A DNA stretch of 64,000 nt from Brevibacterium sp. CBA3109 (GCF_040256645.1 NZ_CP158281.1:744001-808000), one strand, 5' to 3'. Shown: positions 27,531 through 37,156, numbered from the stretch's first letter. Made by a program: numbers and translations. Notes: generated by a model from the letters alone, not told the origin.

Positions 27531-29236
27531 TTCTGCCCTGCCAACCATGTGCTGTAGAAGTCGGGACGGCCCACCGGTTCGGTCGTGAAGCCGTTGACGC
27601 GGCGGCGGAAGGCGAAGACCTGCGGCTCTTCGAAGAACGGCAGCACATAGGCGTTCTCAACGAGGTAGTCCTGAACCTTCTCCGCGGCCTGTTGCCGCTT
27701 CTTCGTCACGGGTTGTGAGGCGAGTTCCTCCAACAGCCGGTCGATCTCGGGATCGATGCTCTCATCGTCGGCGTCGTCACGGTCCTTCCCATTGAGGAAG
27801 ACATCACGGTTGACCGAGGAGTAGTTCGAGCGCAGATTGTCGAAGTCCGCGCGGGCAACCATCGAATGGTAGATCTGTACGCGATCGAGGTCGAGGGCGT
27901 CCAACGTCTGCTTGGACTGGTCACCGGGGTTGATCGACAGGCGCACGCCGACGTGACGCAGCTGCTGCTGGATGAGGGTCTGCACCTCGTTCGAGCGTGG
28001 CTGCGGCAAGGCGATGTTGACGCTCAGTGCCAGGACCTGGCCGTCCTTGGTGCGGAACCCGGCGGAGTTGCGCTCGGACCAGCCCGCCTCGTCGAGGAGT
28101 CGGTTCGCTTCCTCGGGATCGTGGACCCAGGACCCGGACTGGTCCTTGTAGCCCATGGCGCCCTTGGCCAGCAGGCCTGTGGCCAGCGGGTAGTTGGGGG
28201 TGAAGAGCTTGTCGACGATCTCCTGCCGGTCAACGGCGGCGATGATGGCCTGCCTGACCTTGAGGTCTTCCAGTAGTTCGTGCCGGAAGCGGAGGTTGAT
28301 GCTGTTGTTGATGCCGTTCGTGGCCTTCGCATAGAGGCGCAGCCCCTGCTCGCTCACGCGCGATTCGTCGGGGGCTTGGACGTCGCGGACGCCATCGGCC
28401 TGCCCGGAGAGCACGGCGCCGATGCGCACCGAATACTCGTTGTTGGCCAGGTAGTCGATGCCGTCGAGGTGGGCCCGGCCCTGGTGCTTCAGGTGTGGTG
28501 GGGCCCAGTCGTAGTCCTCACGGACCCGGACGGAGAGTTTCGTCCCGATCGTCTCGTCGGTGATGTGGAAGGGCCCGCAGGTGTGGATGCCGGTGGCACC
28601 GCCGGGGCCGAAGCCCTCGGCGTCCAACGCCAATGTCGAATCGGCGAGGAGACCCGCGTTCATCGTCGACGTCGCCTGCGCGAAGCCGGGGGAGGGGGCG
28701 CTGAAGTGGAAGCGGACTCGGTTGTCGTCGAGGACTTCGCTGCGCTCGTAGTTCGAGATCTGCTCGGAGACCGGAAGGGTGCGAGCCTCATCGCCTCGTC
28801 CGAAGAGATCGAAGTTCGCCGCTACGTTCTTCGCCGTCAGCGGTGAACCGTCGGAGTAGGTGACACCGTCGCGGATCGTGAAGGTGAACTTGGTGGCATC
28901 GGCGTTGATCTCAGGCAGTTCGGTGGCCAACCAGGGGTAGAGGTCGAGGGTCTTCGGATCCTGCCACAGCAGGCGGGCGGAGATGTTGTTCATGATGCCG
29001 CCGTTGGGATAGAACCCGACCGAGGGCGGGTAGAGCAGCGTCCACGTCTGAGGCTCGAAGTACGTGAGCACCCCGCCCTGGACCGGGTCGCCGCCCTCGG
29101 GCAGCGGAGCATCATCACTCGGCGTGCAGGCGCTGAGCGTGATGAGAGTGCCCAGTCCCAGCCCGAGGCTGAGGAAATTGCGTCGGCCGTAGGTCCGGCC
29201 GGGGCTCGCCGAGGTGGAGGGACGGAGGTCCGTCAT
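27527..29236 (-). CDS. Extracellular solute-binding lipoprotein, family 5 (KPN_01854 type)
   Basis: A 569-residue SBP_bac_5 protein, first gene of the operon. The N-terminus has a Tat-like pair and lipobox (RRNFLSLGLGLGTLITLSAC), so it should be a secreted lipoprotein. The body has ARLLWQDPKTLDLYPWLA, TFTIRDGVTYSDGSPLTAKNVAANF and the hinge LLDEAGW block. The TIGR04028 subgroup is recalled to go with TIGR04027/29/30 proteins, as here. The ATG at 29236 is preceded by AAAGGACC. The ligand is unknown, possibly a peptide or modified peptide. Confidence 0.9.
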   Translation of the reverse strand: MTDLRPSTSASPGRTYGRRNFLSLGLGLGTLITLSACTPSDDAPLPEGGDPVQGGVLTYFEPQTWTLLYPPSVGFYPNGGIMNNISARLLWQDPKTLDLYPWLATELPEINADATKFTFTIRDGVTYSDGSPLTAKNVAANFDLFGRGDEARTLPVSEQISNYERSEVLDDNRVRFHFSAPSPGFAQATSTMNAGLLADSTLALDAEGFGPGGATGIHTCGPFHITDETIGTKLSVRVREDYDWAPPHLKHQGRAHLDGIDYLANNEYSVRIGAVLSGQADGVRDVQAPDESRVSEQGLRLYAKATNGINNSINLRFRHELLEDLKVRQAIIAAVDRQEIVDKLFTPNYPLATGLLAKGAMGYKDQSGSWVHDPEEANRLLDEAGWSERNSAGFRTKDGQVLALSVNIALPQPRSNEVQTLIQQQLRHVGVRLSINPGDQSKQTLDALDLDRVQIYHSMVARADFDNLRSNYSSVNRDVFLNGKDRDDADDESIDPEIDRLLEELASQPVTKKRQQAAEKVQDYLVENAYVLPFFEEPQVFAFRRRVNGFTTEPVGRPDFYSTWLAGQK

Positions 29237-29292
29237 GGAATGTGGTCCTTTGTGCAGATGAAACCGAGATCGGGGGTGGGTCGGGTGCTCAA

Positions 29293-29320
29293 CCAATTGT
29301 TGATATAGCTCAACAATTGG
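29293..29320. promoter_or_regulatory. Perfect 11-bp palindrome between the ABC operon and the glyoxalase-like pair
   Basis: CCAATTGTTGA-TATAGC-TCAACAATTGG, perfect arms around a TATAGC centre that could be a -10 box for the minus-strand operon. It is an operator candidate for the divergent transcription units. No adjacent regulator gene exists, so the controlling protein must be encoded elsewhere. Confidence 0.65.
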
Positions 29321-29397
29321 AGCTGGTGAGCCTCTTGAGATCGATGTGGAGTCGACGCCACAGCATTCGGCCCTCTGGTTGTGTCTGCATGCTTTGA

Positions 29398-29440
29398 GTT
29401 AAGCGCATCGGCATGCAGGGCGTCAATTCGATCGCTTAAC
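29398..29440. promoter_or_regulatory. Second, wider inverted repeat and -10 box before the glyoxalase-like genes
   Basis: GTTAAGCG (29398-29405) and CGCTTAAC (29433-29440) form 8-bp arms 27 nt apart. The right arm overlaps TAACAT (29437-29442), which sits 6 nt before the ATG at 29449, giving a leaderless message. Confidence 0.5.
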
Positions 29441-29448
29441 ATTGAGTC

Positions 29449-30108
29449 ATGTTGCTGCCTTGGAATTTCGATCATCTCGTCATTGCCGTGCCGAATCTCG
29501 CCGAAAGTGTTGAGCAATATCACAACATTCTCGGCGTGGAGCCTATTCCCGGTGGTGCCCATCCGGGGCTGGGGACGGCCAATGCGCTGCTGGGCCTTGA
29601 GTTCGGCGACGAGTCTGGCGATGAGCACCGCGACATCTATTTGGAGATCCTCGGACCCGACCCGGAGCAGGATCCCGAGCTGGCAGTCGCGCGCCTGGCC
29701 GGTATCACCCGGCCCACGGTGCAGCGCTGGGCCATCCACCCGGACGACTTCGACGGTCTCGTCACCACAGCCGCACGAGCGAGCGAACCGCCCGTCGACC
29801 TCGGCGAGGTTCATGACATGACCCGCCGCACCCCTGCGGGCACTCTTCTGGAGTGGAGGCTGACGAGGCGGACACCGCTGGCGCTGGGCGGAATCCAACC
29901 CTTCCTCATCGATTGGCAGGACTCTCCGCATCCTGCGCGCCAGGCGATGCCCTCGGTTCACCTCGAACGGTTCTGGGCGTTGAGCCCAGATGTAGACACA
30001 ACATCCAGAGTTCTGCGATCCTTGGGGGCTACCATCGAGGTTGAGGCAGGAGTCACAGAAACCCTGCACGCCACACTGAAAGGTCCTGGTGGATCATGGA
30101 CGATCTGA
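29449..30108 (+). CDS. Glyoxalase-like (VOC) domain protein 1
   Basis: A 219-residue protein of the Glyoxalase_3 type: NFDHLVIAVPNLAESVEQY begins the domain, followed by GGAHPGLGTANALLGLE and YLEILGPD. The Gly/His-rich first block and the Glu of YLEI resemble metal ligands of the VOC superfamily. It is a paralogue of the next gene, with the same order of blocks (DHLVI, HPGLGTAN, YLEILGPDP, WAIHP, WRLT, PFLIDW). The start codon is 6 nt after a -10 box. It overlaps the second copy by 13 bp. Divergent from the ABC operon, it may act on the same substrate. Confidence 0.82.
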   Translation: MLLPWNFDHLVIAVPNLAESVEQYHNILGVEPIPGGAHPGLGTANALLGLEFGDESGDEHRDIYLEILGPDPEQDPELAVARLAGITRPTVQRWAIHPDDFDGLVTTAARASEPPVDLGEVHDMTRRTPAGTLLEWRLTRRTPLALGGIQPFLIDWQDSPHPARQAMPSVHLERFWALSPDVDTTSRVLRSLGATIEVEAGVTETLHATLKGPGGSWTI

Positions 30109-30764
30109 GTACGATTCCCGCCAATCTTGACCACCTCATCATCACGGTGCCCGAGCTCGAAGCCGGGGTCGCCGAATTCGAGCGCCTCACCGGAGTCAAA
30201 GCAGTGGCCGGGGGACGACACCCGGGCCGAGGAACCGCGAACTACCTGATAGGTCTCACCCCTGCTGGCTGGCCCGAAGGTGCTCACACTTACCTCGAGA
30301 TCCTGGGCCCCGACCCGCAGCAGGAAGCGCCAGCCGATGGCACCCTGCCGTTGGATGCCCATCTGGCGCAGGGCCTGACCCTCCAGACCTGGGCCATCCA
30401 CCCGCACGCCTTCCTCGCGAAGGTCGCCGGAGCGAACACCGAAGGAATCGACTTCGGCGAGGTCCGCGACATGTCCCGCGAAACTGCCGAGGGGGAGCTG
30501 CTCGAATGGCGTCTGACCTCGCGGTCTCCGCTGCCGAGCAAGGGAACGCAGCCCTTCCTCATCGACTGGGGCGAGTCGACCCACCCCGCCGAGGCTGCCC
30601 TGCCGTCGGTCGAACTCCTCGAGTTCTCCATCGAATCCCCGGACGCCGAGGAGAGCCGCCGTGCCCTCGATGTGCTCGGTGCCGGTGATACCCAGGTCGT
30701 CGAAGGCACGGAGCATCGGCTGCATGCACGCCTGCGTGGTCCCGGCGGTGTCCTCGAGTTCTGA
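30096..30764 (+). CDS. Glyoxalase-like (VOC) domain protein 2
   Basis: A 222-residue paralogue of the gene before it: NLDHLIITVPELEAGVAEF, GGRHPGRGTANYLIGL, TYLEILGPDP, WAIHPHAF, LEWRLTSRSPL and PFLIDWGEST match the first copy block for block. The pair therefore arose by tandem duplication and has since diverged strongly. The 13-bp overlap with copy 1 suggests coupled translation and perhaps a heterodimer. Substrate unknown. Confidence 0.82.
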   Translation: MDDLSTIPANLDHLIITVPELEAGVAEFERLTGVKAVAGGRHPGRGTANYLIGLTPAGWPEGAHTYLEILGPDPQQEAPADGTLPLDAHLAQGLTLQTWAIHPHAFLAKVAGANTEGIDFGEVRDMSRETAEGELLEWRLTSRSPLPSKGTQPFLIDWGESTHPAEAALPSVELLEFSIESPDAEESRRALDVLGAGDTQVVEGTEHRLHARLRGPGGVLEF

Positions 30765-30792
30765 GCGAAAGTTCTCAGTGGAGCGGTTGTGA

Positions 30793-31647
<855 letters not shown>

Positions 31648-31698
31648 TCGGGAAATCGGGACGGCACTCGGGAATAAGACCACCTCCTCCGTCGTTGA

Positions 31699-31717
31699 TT
31701 GAGTCGTATAGGCTCAA
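31699..31717. promoter_or_regulatory. HAIR-like (HspR) box at the Clp ATPase promoter
   Basis: TTGAGT-CGTATAG-GCTCAA matches the core of the HspR consensus CTTGAGT-N7-ACTCAAG at 11 of 14 defined positions. It overlaps a -10-like TATAGG (31708-31712 region) 20-30 bp before the start codon. HspR represses heat-shock genes in actinobacteria. Confidence 0.6.
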
Positions 31718-31736
31718 CTTTCGACAGGAGATCAGA

Positions 31737-34280
31737 TTGGCTACGTTCTTCGGATCCGCCGGTTCTGGCGGAGATTCATTCGACGAGTTCCTTGCCCGTT
31801 TTCTGCAGGGACAGCAGGGCGCGCGCCAGGGGCGCAGCGTCGACATCAACAAGCTGCTGAGCAAGCGCAGCCACGAGGTCATCGACAACGCCGCTGACTA
31901 TGCCAGGGAGCACGGTCAGGCGGAGGTCGACGCCCTGCACATTCTGCGCACCATGGCAGAGACCGAGCCCGGCGTCTCGGCGATCCGTCAGGCCGGAGCT
32001 GACCCGGAGCAGGTCGCCCGCGCCGTCGAAGACCGTCTGCCCGCGTCCTCAGACACAAAGCCCGAAGGGGCACTGACCCTTACCGGTTCCGGTCAGCGGG
32101 CGCTCCTCGACGCCTACCAGGTGGCACGGGCGTTCGGTTCGACCTATGTCGACCCGGAGCACCTGTTCTTCGCCTTCGTGCTCAACCACGAGATGCCAGC
32201 CGGTCGCATCCTCGCCCAGGCGGGCGTGACACAGGAACGGCTGCAGGCCGGAGCCGAGGCAGGCGACCCGCAGGGCGGTCCCGGAGCGGGCCAGCCGGAG
32301 GAGACCATGCTCGAGCGTTTCGGCACGGACCTCACAGCACTGGCCGCCGACGGTGAACTCGACCCGGTGATCGGACGCGCCGACGAGATCCAAGAGACGA
32401 TCGAGATCCTGGCTCGCCGCACCAAGAACAACCCGGTGCTGCTCGGTGAGGCCGGCGTCGGCAAGACCGCGATCGCCGAGGGACTGGCTCAGGCCATCCA
32501 CAGCGGCGAGATCCCAGCACAGCTCTCGGGAAAGCGGGTCGTCGCACTCGACCTGCCGGGCATGCTGGCAGGCACACGCTACCGCGGCGACTTCGAGGAA
32601 CGCCTGACCGGGACGCTCGACGAAATCGCCGAGGACGGCGAGATGATCGTCTTCGTCGATGAGCTCCACACCCTCGTCGGTGCCGGCGGCAACGGCGAAT
32701 CCAACTCGATGGACGCCGGCAACATCCTCAAGCCCCGGCTGGCCCGTGGTGATCTGCACCTGTTGGGTGCAACCACGCTCAAGGAATACCGCACGATCGA
32801 GAAGGACTCGGCCCTCGAACGTCGGTTCCAGCCGGTGCGCGTGGGGGAGCCGAACATCGAAGATGCCGTGGCAATCCTCGACGGACTCAAGGACCGCTAC
32901 GCCGAGCACCACAATGTGACCTACACGCCCGAGGCGATTCGCGCGTCGGTCGAGCTCTCCGATCGCTACATCAACGACAGGTTCCTGCCGGACAAGGCGA
33001 TCGACCTCATCGACCAGGCCGGTGCTCGACTGTCTCTGCGTCGTGGGCCCAAGGTCGACGCCCAGGCCCTGCGCACGGAGATCGAACGACTCGAGACCGA
33101 GAAGAACACCGCGATCAGCGAAGAGAACTATGAGCGTGCCGGGGAACTTCGCGACGAGGTCATGAGTCTCGGGGAGAAGCTGCATGCAGCCGAGAACCCG
33201 GACGACGGCGCGCAGCGGGCTGAGGCTGACGCCAAGCCGAGCATCGTCGATGCTGACCAGATCGCACAGGTCGTCTCCCGTGCCACCGGAATCCCGGCGG
33301 CGAGCATGACCCAGGGTCAGAAGGCCAAGCTGGCCAAGCTCGAAGAGATCCTCCACGGTCGCGTCATCGGTCAGGACAACGCGGTGACGGCAGTGTCGAA
33401 GGCCGTGCGCCGGTCCCAGATGGGAATGGGAGATCCGAACCGTCCCATCGGCAGCTTCCTCTTCCTCGGACCCACCGGCGTGGGCAAAACCGAGCTGGCG
33501 AAATCTCTGGCCGCGACCCTGTTCGATGACGAGTCGGCGATGATCCGATTCGACATGAGCGAGTTCGGGGAACGCCACACCGTCTCACGCCTGGTGGGTT
33601 CGCCTCCCGGCTACGTCGGCTACGACGAAGCGGGACAGCTGACCGAACAGGTTCGGCGCAAGCCGTACTCGGTGATCCTCCTCGACGAGGTCGAGAAGGC
33701 TCACCCGGACGCCTTCAACCTGCTGCTCCAGGTCCTCGACGACGGTCGTCTCACCGACGGTCAGGGCCGGACCGTGGACTTCCGGAACACCGTCATCATC
33801 ATGACGAGCAACCTGGGCTCCGAGTTCATGTCCGGCAGCACCCCGCTGGGCTTCAGCTCCACCGATGCGAAGGTCACCGAGAAGGACCTGAGTGCAAAGG
33901 TGATGGGCAAGCTCAAGGAGTTCATGCGTCCCGAGTTCCTCAACCGGATCGACGAGACCGTGATGTTCTCGCGGCTCGATCGTGAGCAGCTGCGCGTCAT
34001 CGTCCGTCTTCAGCTGGAGCGTTCGGTCGAGCGTCTGGCGCACCAGGGCATCGGCCTGACCGTGTCCGAGGATGCTGTGGAGTGGCTTTCCGATACCGGG
34101 TACGAACCCGAGTTCGGTGCCCGTCCGCTGCGCCGCGTGATCCAGCGTGAGCTCGATGACCGCATTGCGGACCTCCTCGTCAACGAGGCAGTGTCCGAAG
34201 GCGGAAGGGTCAGCGCCACGGTTGACGACGGAACACTGCGAGTGGTCGCGGAATCACCCGAGGTTCCCGTGGCAGTCTGA
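31737..34280 (+). CDS. Hsp100/Clp ATPase (ClpC-like architecture)
   Basis: An 847-residue AAA+ unfoldase. The N-terminal repeat domain ([26 protein letters not shown]) occupies about 1-150. AAA1 has Walker [12 protein letters not shown] (about 236). A short UVR-like middle ([19 protein letters not shown], about 460-480) replaces the long ClpB coiled coil. AAA2 has [11 protein letters not shown] (about 578) and [11 protein letters not shown]. An LGF tripeptide after the AAA2 sensor region (STPLGFSST) could be the ClpP-docking loop. The TTG at 31737 has AGGAG six bases upstream. The promoter carries a HAIR box. Divergent from classical ClpC1, it may serve the ClpP pair encoded nearby. Confidence 0.9.
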   Translation: MATFFGSAGSGGDSFDEFLARFLQGQQGARQGRSVDINKLLSKRSHEVIDNAADYAREHGQAEVDALHILRTMAETEPGVSAIRQAGADPEQVARAVEDRLPASSDTKPEGALTLTGSGQRALLDAYQVARAFGSTYVDPEHLFFAFVLNHEMPAGRILAQAGVTQERLQAGAEAGDPQGGPGAGQPEETMLERFGTDLTALAADGELDPVIGRADEIQETIEILARRTKNNPVLLGEAGVGKTAIAEGLAQAIHSGEIPAQLSGKRVVALDLPGMLAGTRYRGDFEERLTGTLDEIAEDGEMIVFVDELHTLVGAGGNGESNSMDAGNILKPRLARGDLHLLGATTLKEYRTIEKDSALERRFQPVRVGEPNIEDAVAILDGLKDRYAEHHNVTYTPEAIRASVELSDRYINDRFLPDKAIDLIDQAGARLSLRRGPKVDAQALRTEIERLETEKNTAISEENYERAGELRDEVMSLGEKLHAAENPDDGAQRAEADAKPSIVDADQIAQVVSRATGIPAASMTQGQKAKLAKLEEILHGRVIGQDNAVTAVSKAVRRSQMGMGDPNRPIGSFLFLGPTGVGKTELAKSLAATLFDDESAMIRFDMSEFGERHTVSRLVGSPPGYVGYDEAGQLTEQVRRKPYSVILLDEVEKAHPDAFNLLLQVLDDGRLTDGQGRTVDFRNTVIIMTSNLGSEFMSGSTPLGFSSTDAKVTEKDLSAKVMGKLKEFMRPEFLNRIDETVMFSRLDREQLRVIVRLQLERSVERLAHQGIGLTVSEDAVEWLSDTGYEPEFGARPLRRVIQRELDDRIADLLVNEAVSEGGRVSATVDDGTLRVVAESPEVPVAV

Positions 34281-34320
34281 GGCAGAGACACCTGTGCAGG
34301 GTGATCACCTGCACGGCACG

Positions 34321-34356
34321 GGGCCGGATCGGAAGCGATGTCTTCCGGTCCGGCCC
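34321..34356. terminator. Hairpin between the Clp ATPase and yidC
   Basis: GGGCCGGATCGGAAG pairs with CTTCCGGTCCGGCCC around a short loop, followed by TGTTTCATT. It separates convergent genes, so it can stop transcription from both. Confidence 0.7.
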
Positions 34357-34364
34357 TGTTTCAT

Positions 34365-35177
34365 TCATGCGGCAGGAACTGCCTCTTCCTGCTCGTGAAC
34401 CTTGAGGACACGGTTGAGCACGAGGCGCTCTGTCAGGGTCCAGGCTGTCGTCGTCATCAGGTAGAGCGTGGCAGCTAGAGGCACGAACAGTGCGATGACC
34501 GCGGTCATGAAGGGCATGAAGCTCAGCACCCTGGTCACGCCTGAGAGGTCCGGCATGGCGGGTCCCTCGGTGGTGGAGTTCTGGCTGCCAGACGCCCGGA
34601 CGGGCGGGGTCTGCGGCATATCGGGGGTGAGCAGATGCCGCGAGAGGGCAGCGACGACGGCGATGATGATCACGATGACGCCGAAGACTGCGGCCGAGAC
34701 CACGCTCAGGTTCCCTCCGGTCAGGAGACCCACGAAGCCGGCGTTGAGGGGGACGCCCAGCAGGGAATGGTTGAGAAGGTCATTGGCGTGCCCGCCGATC
34801 GTGGATTGGATGAAGATTCCATAGACGGCCATGAGCACCGGCATCTGGGCCAGCACGGGCAGGCAGCCGGCCATCGGGGAGGCCTTTTCCTCCTTGTAGA
34901 GCTCCATCATCTTCTGCTGCATAAGCTCGGGGGTCTTCTTGTACCGGGTCTGCAGCTCGGTGATCTTCGGCGCGAGGCGTTTGCGAGTGATGCCGGCTCT
35001 GACCTGTGAGAGCCCGACGGGGATGAGCACGGCGCGGACGATGATCGTGAGCACCACGATCGCCAGCGCAGCACTTGCGGTGCCAGCCAATGGTTCGAGC
35101 AGAGTCGTCAGCCAGGTGACGACCCAATAGGCGGCGTTGACGAGCAGTTCGATGGGTGGAAATTCGTAGATGTTCAT
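34365..35177 (-). CDS. yidC: YidC/Oxa1-family membrane insertase
   Basis: A 270-residue insertase of the Gram-positive type (no large periplasmic domain). Helices bracket the conserved cytoplasmic loop KMMELYKEEKASPMAGCLPVLAQMPVL. A Pro/Gly/Ser-rich segment (DMPQTPPVRASGSQNSTTEG) interrupts the later helices and the protein ends with an acidic tail. The ATG at 35177 follows AGGAGGGCC. It is probably not the main housekeeping YidC, which normally sits beside rnpA and rpmH near the origin; this looks like a second copy. A DUF6412 membrane protein precedes it. Confidence 0.87.
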   Translation of the reverse strand: MNIYEFPPIELLVNAAYWVVTWLTTLLEPLAGTASAALAIVVLTIIVRAVLIPVGLSQVRAGITRKRLAPKITELQTRYKKTPELMQQKMMELYKEEKASPMAGCLPVLAQMPVLMAVYGIFIQSTIGGHANDLLNHSLLGVPLNAGFVGLLTGGNLSVVSAAVFGVIVIIIAVVAALSRHLLTPDMPQTPPVRASGSQNSTTEGPAMPDLSGVTRVLSFMPFMTAVIALFVPLAATLYLMTTTAWTLTERLVLNRVLKVHEQEEAVPAA

Positions 35178-35368
35178 GGTGATGGCCCTCCTGGGCGCTG
35201 CCGATGCAGGCAATTCGGCCGTGCAGCGATGAGCAGCAGTGGTGATGTCGTCATGGACGTTCAGCGACCGAACGACGCAGGGCAACACCACAGGCAAGAT
35301 CCGTTAGGGAAACAGACAGGAGTGGCGTCAGCGACCGTGCTTGAGGAGCACGGAGATCACGTCGTCGG

Positions 35369-35674
35369 TCAGGCGAAGGAGCGGACGACGAAAGAGGGGG
35401 CTCTGGCTTGAGCGGTGCCCGGAGTGCCGGGTTCCTCGGGCATGCGGAATTCGCGAACCTCGGTTCGCTCTCCCCGTCCCCAAAGACCGCGAGGAGACTG
35501 AGGAAGAAACCTGAAGAGAGCCCTTGCCAACCACGGTGCGACCGGCGACAGCAGTGCCGCACCGAGCAGCACGAGGACGATCAGATGCATGGACGACTGA
35601 GGAATGACCGTATCGGCATCGGCGCTGAGCAGCACCACGATGAACTGAACTGTCATCCACAGATTCAGCATCAT
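35369..35674 (-). CDS. DUF6412-like small membrane protein, upstream of yidC
   Basis: A protein of about 101 residues with two hydrophobic helices (LNLWMTVQFIVVLLSA and LIVLVLLGAALLSPVAPWLARALF) and a basic/Gly tail. DUF6412 proteins are recalled as neighbours of second yidC genes in actinobacteria. The ATG at 35674 or 35671 has GGAAGG about ten bases upstream; the GTG at 35698 is possible. A 191-bp gap to yidC holds no gene I can defend. Confidence 0.65.
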   Translation of the reverse strand: MMLNLWMTVQFIVVLLSADADTVIPQSSMHLIVLVLLGAALLSPVAPWLARALFRFLPQSPRGLWGRGERTEVREFRMPEEPGTPGTAQARAPSFVVRSFA

Positions 35675-35764
35675 TCCGTCTCGGCCTTCCCTTGACACAG
35701 TCGGGGTTTCTCGCCCGATTTTATCACGGCAGCACCATCACACCGGGCGCACAGGCACGCCGTC

Positions 35765-35775
35765 CGCTCACAGCG
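35765..35775. promoter_or_regulatory. ClgR-box-like element before the clpP pair
   Basis: CGCTCACAGCG fits the core CGCYNANRGCG recalled for the ClgR box of Corynebacterium. It lies 64 bp before the clpP ATG, where an activator would bind. The flanking A/T positions do not match, so this is a partial site. Confidence 0.45.
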
Positions 35776-35838
35776 GCACCCTCCTGCTCAAGGCGGAAAA
35801 GACTTCCGACTCGGCACAGCCAGCTCCAGTGTGGAGGC

Positions 35839-36498
35839 ATGAACACACGAATCGCACATCAGAATGCTCACAACCGACCCACCTCACCATCGCCGAGGTT
35901 CGCCGACGGTGACGAGTCCACGACGACGACCCGCATCCCCGAGTCCCAGAGAATGCTCTACGCCTACCGTTCGGTGGTCTTCAACGGGGAGCTGCGCGAT
36001 GAGAACGGCATGGAGATCATCTCGCGACTCATCCTCCTCTCCGCCGAAGACTCCCACAGTGACATCCACCTGTGGATCAACTCACCGGGCGGATCGGTGC
36101 CGATGATGCACGCGATCGCCGATGTGATCGAGACTCTGCCCAACGATGTGGTCACGGTGGCGTTCGGGTGGGCCGCCTCGGCGGGGCAGTTCGTGCTCAT
36201 GATGGGCACCCCCGGCAAACGACTCGCCCTGCCCCACGCCCGGATCCTGCTGCACCAGGGATCATCGGGCATCGGGGGAGCGGCCGCTGACATCGAGCTG
36301 CAGTCCGGGGACCTGCGCACCGTCCGGGACACGGTCCTGCATCGCATCGCCGAGGCGACGGGAAAGACCTATGAGCGCGTCTTCGAGGACTCCCTGCGCG
36401 ATCGGTGGTTCACGGTCGAACAGGCACTGGACTACGGGCTCATCGACCGCATCGTCGAGTCCCCGGCCGATCTGCGCGGCGGGATCGGTGCGCCATGA
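35839..36498 (+). CDS. clpP: ATP-dependent Clp protease proteolytic subunit (catalytic triad intact)
   Basis: A 219-residue ClpP. The Ser114-His139-Asp188 triad is present in GWAASAGQF, ARILLHQGSS and LRDRWF. The N-terminus is about 40 residues longer than the E. coli mature form and may be a propeptide. After the His the usual HQP is HQG, an unusual change in the substrate-channel loop. The 36495 start of the next gene overlaps its stop (ATGA), making an operon of two clpP genes. GGAGG before the ATG is only one base away, so initiation may depend on other features. Confidence 0.9.
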   Translation: MNTRIAHQNAHNRPTSPSPRFADGDESTTTTRIPESQRMLYAYRSVVFNGELRDENGMEIISRLILLSAEDSHSDIHLWINSPGGSVPMMHAIADVIETLPNDVVTVAFGWAASAGQFVLMMGTPGKRLALPHARILLHQGSSGIGGAAADIELQSGDLRTVRDTVLHRIAEATGKTYERVFEDSLRDRWFTVEQALDYGLIDRIVESPADLRGGIGAP

Positions 36499-37076
36499 GC
36501 CAGTACACGATTCCGAATGTCGTTGACCGCTCGGGTGGCGGGGAGAAGATCGTCGACGTGTATTCCCACCTGCTGGGCAACCGCATCATCTACCTCGGAG
36601 TGCCGATCGATGACGGGGTGGCGAATACGATCATCGCCCAGCTGCTCCACCTCGAGGCGAGCAGCCGAGAACTCCCGATCCAGCTGTACATCAACTCACC
36701 GGGCGGATCGCTGACGGCCATGACCGCCATCTACGACGCGATGCACCACATCGGTGCGCCCGTGGCGACCATCTGCGTGGGGCAGGCGGCCGCTGATGCC
36801 GCGGTGCTCCTGGCAGCTGGCGAACCCGGTCAGCGTTCGATGCTCGAACACGCTCGAGCGGTGCTGCGCCAACCCCATGCCGAGGGTGCTCGCGGGGCAA
36901 TCCCCGATCTCATCGTCGCCGCCGACGAGATCGCCCGGCAGCGCCGAGATGTTGAGGCGATGCTGGCGAAGGGCACCGGGCGCAGTGTGGACCAGATCCA
37001 TGCCGACCTCGACCGGGATCTCGTGCTCAATGCGCAGGCGGCCCGGGACTTCGGCCTCGTCGATCAGATCCTCTGA
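36495..37076 (+). CDS. ClpP paralogue lacking catalytic Ser and His (ClpR-like)
   Basis: A 193-residue ClpP-fold protein. Overall blocks are clear: NRIIYLGVPIDD, LYINSPGGSLTAMTAIYDAM and CVGQAAADAAVLLAAGEPGQR. The nucleophile position is Ala100 (GQAAAD instead of GQAAS), and the His position is Arg125 (AVLRQP instead of LIHQP). Asp175 remains. It should fold into rings but not cleave. It is translated directly after an active ClpP through an ATGA overlap, which argues for a mixed ring in which this subunit is structural or regulatory, as with cyanobacterial and plastid ClpR. Confidence 0.9.
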   Translation: MSQYTIPNVVDRSGGGEKIVDVYSHLLGNRIIYLGVPIDDGVANTIIAQLLHLEASSRELPIQLYINSPGGSLTAMTAIYDAMHHIGAPVATICVGQAAADAAVLLAAGEPGQRSMLEHARAVLRQPHAEGARGAIPDLIVAADEIARQRRDVEAMLAKGTGRSVDQIHADLDRDLVLNAQAARDFGLVDQIL

Positions 37077-37156
37077 GTTGCTCCCGGGCCGCGGTACTCC
37101 GCGGGAAGTCCGGTCGGATACTCCCGTGGTACGACGTTGAATCCGGTGTCAGTGAC

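Noticed and set aside
32049-33578. 509-codon minus-strand frame inside the Clp ATPase gene
   Set aside because: Antisense shadow of a strongly conserved AAA+ gene; no RBS, no motifs.
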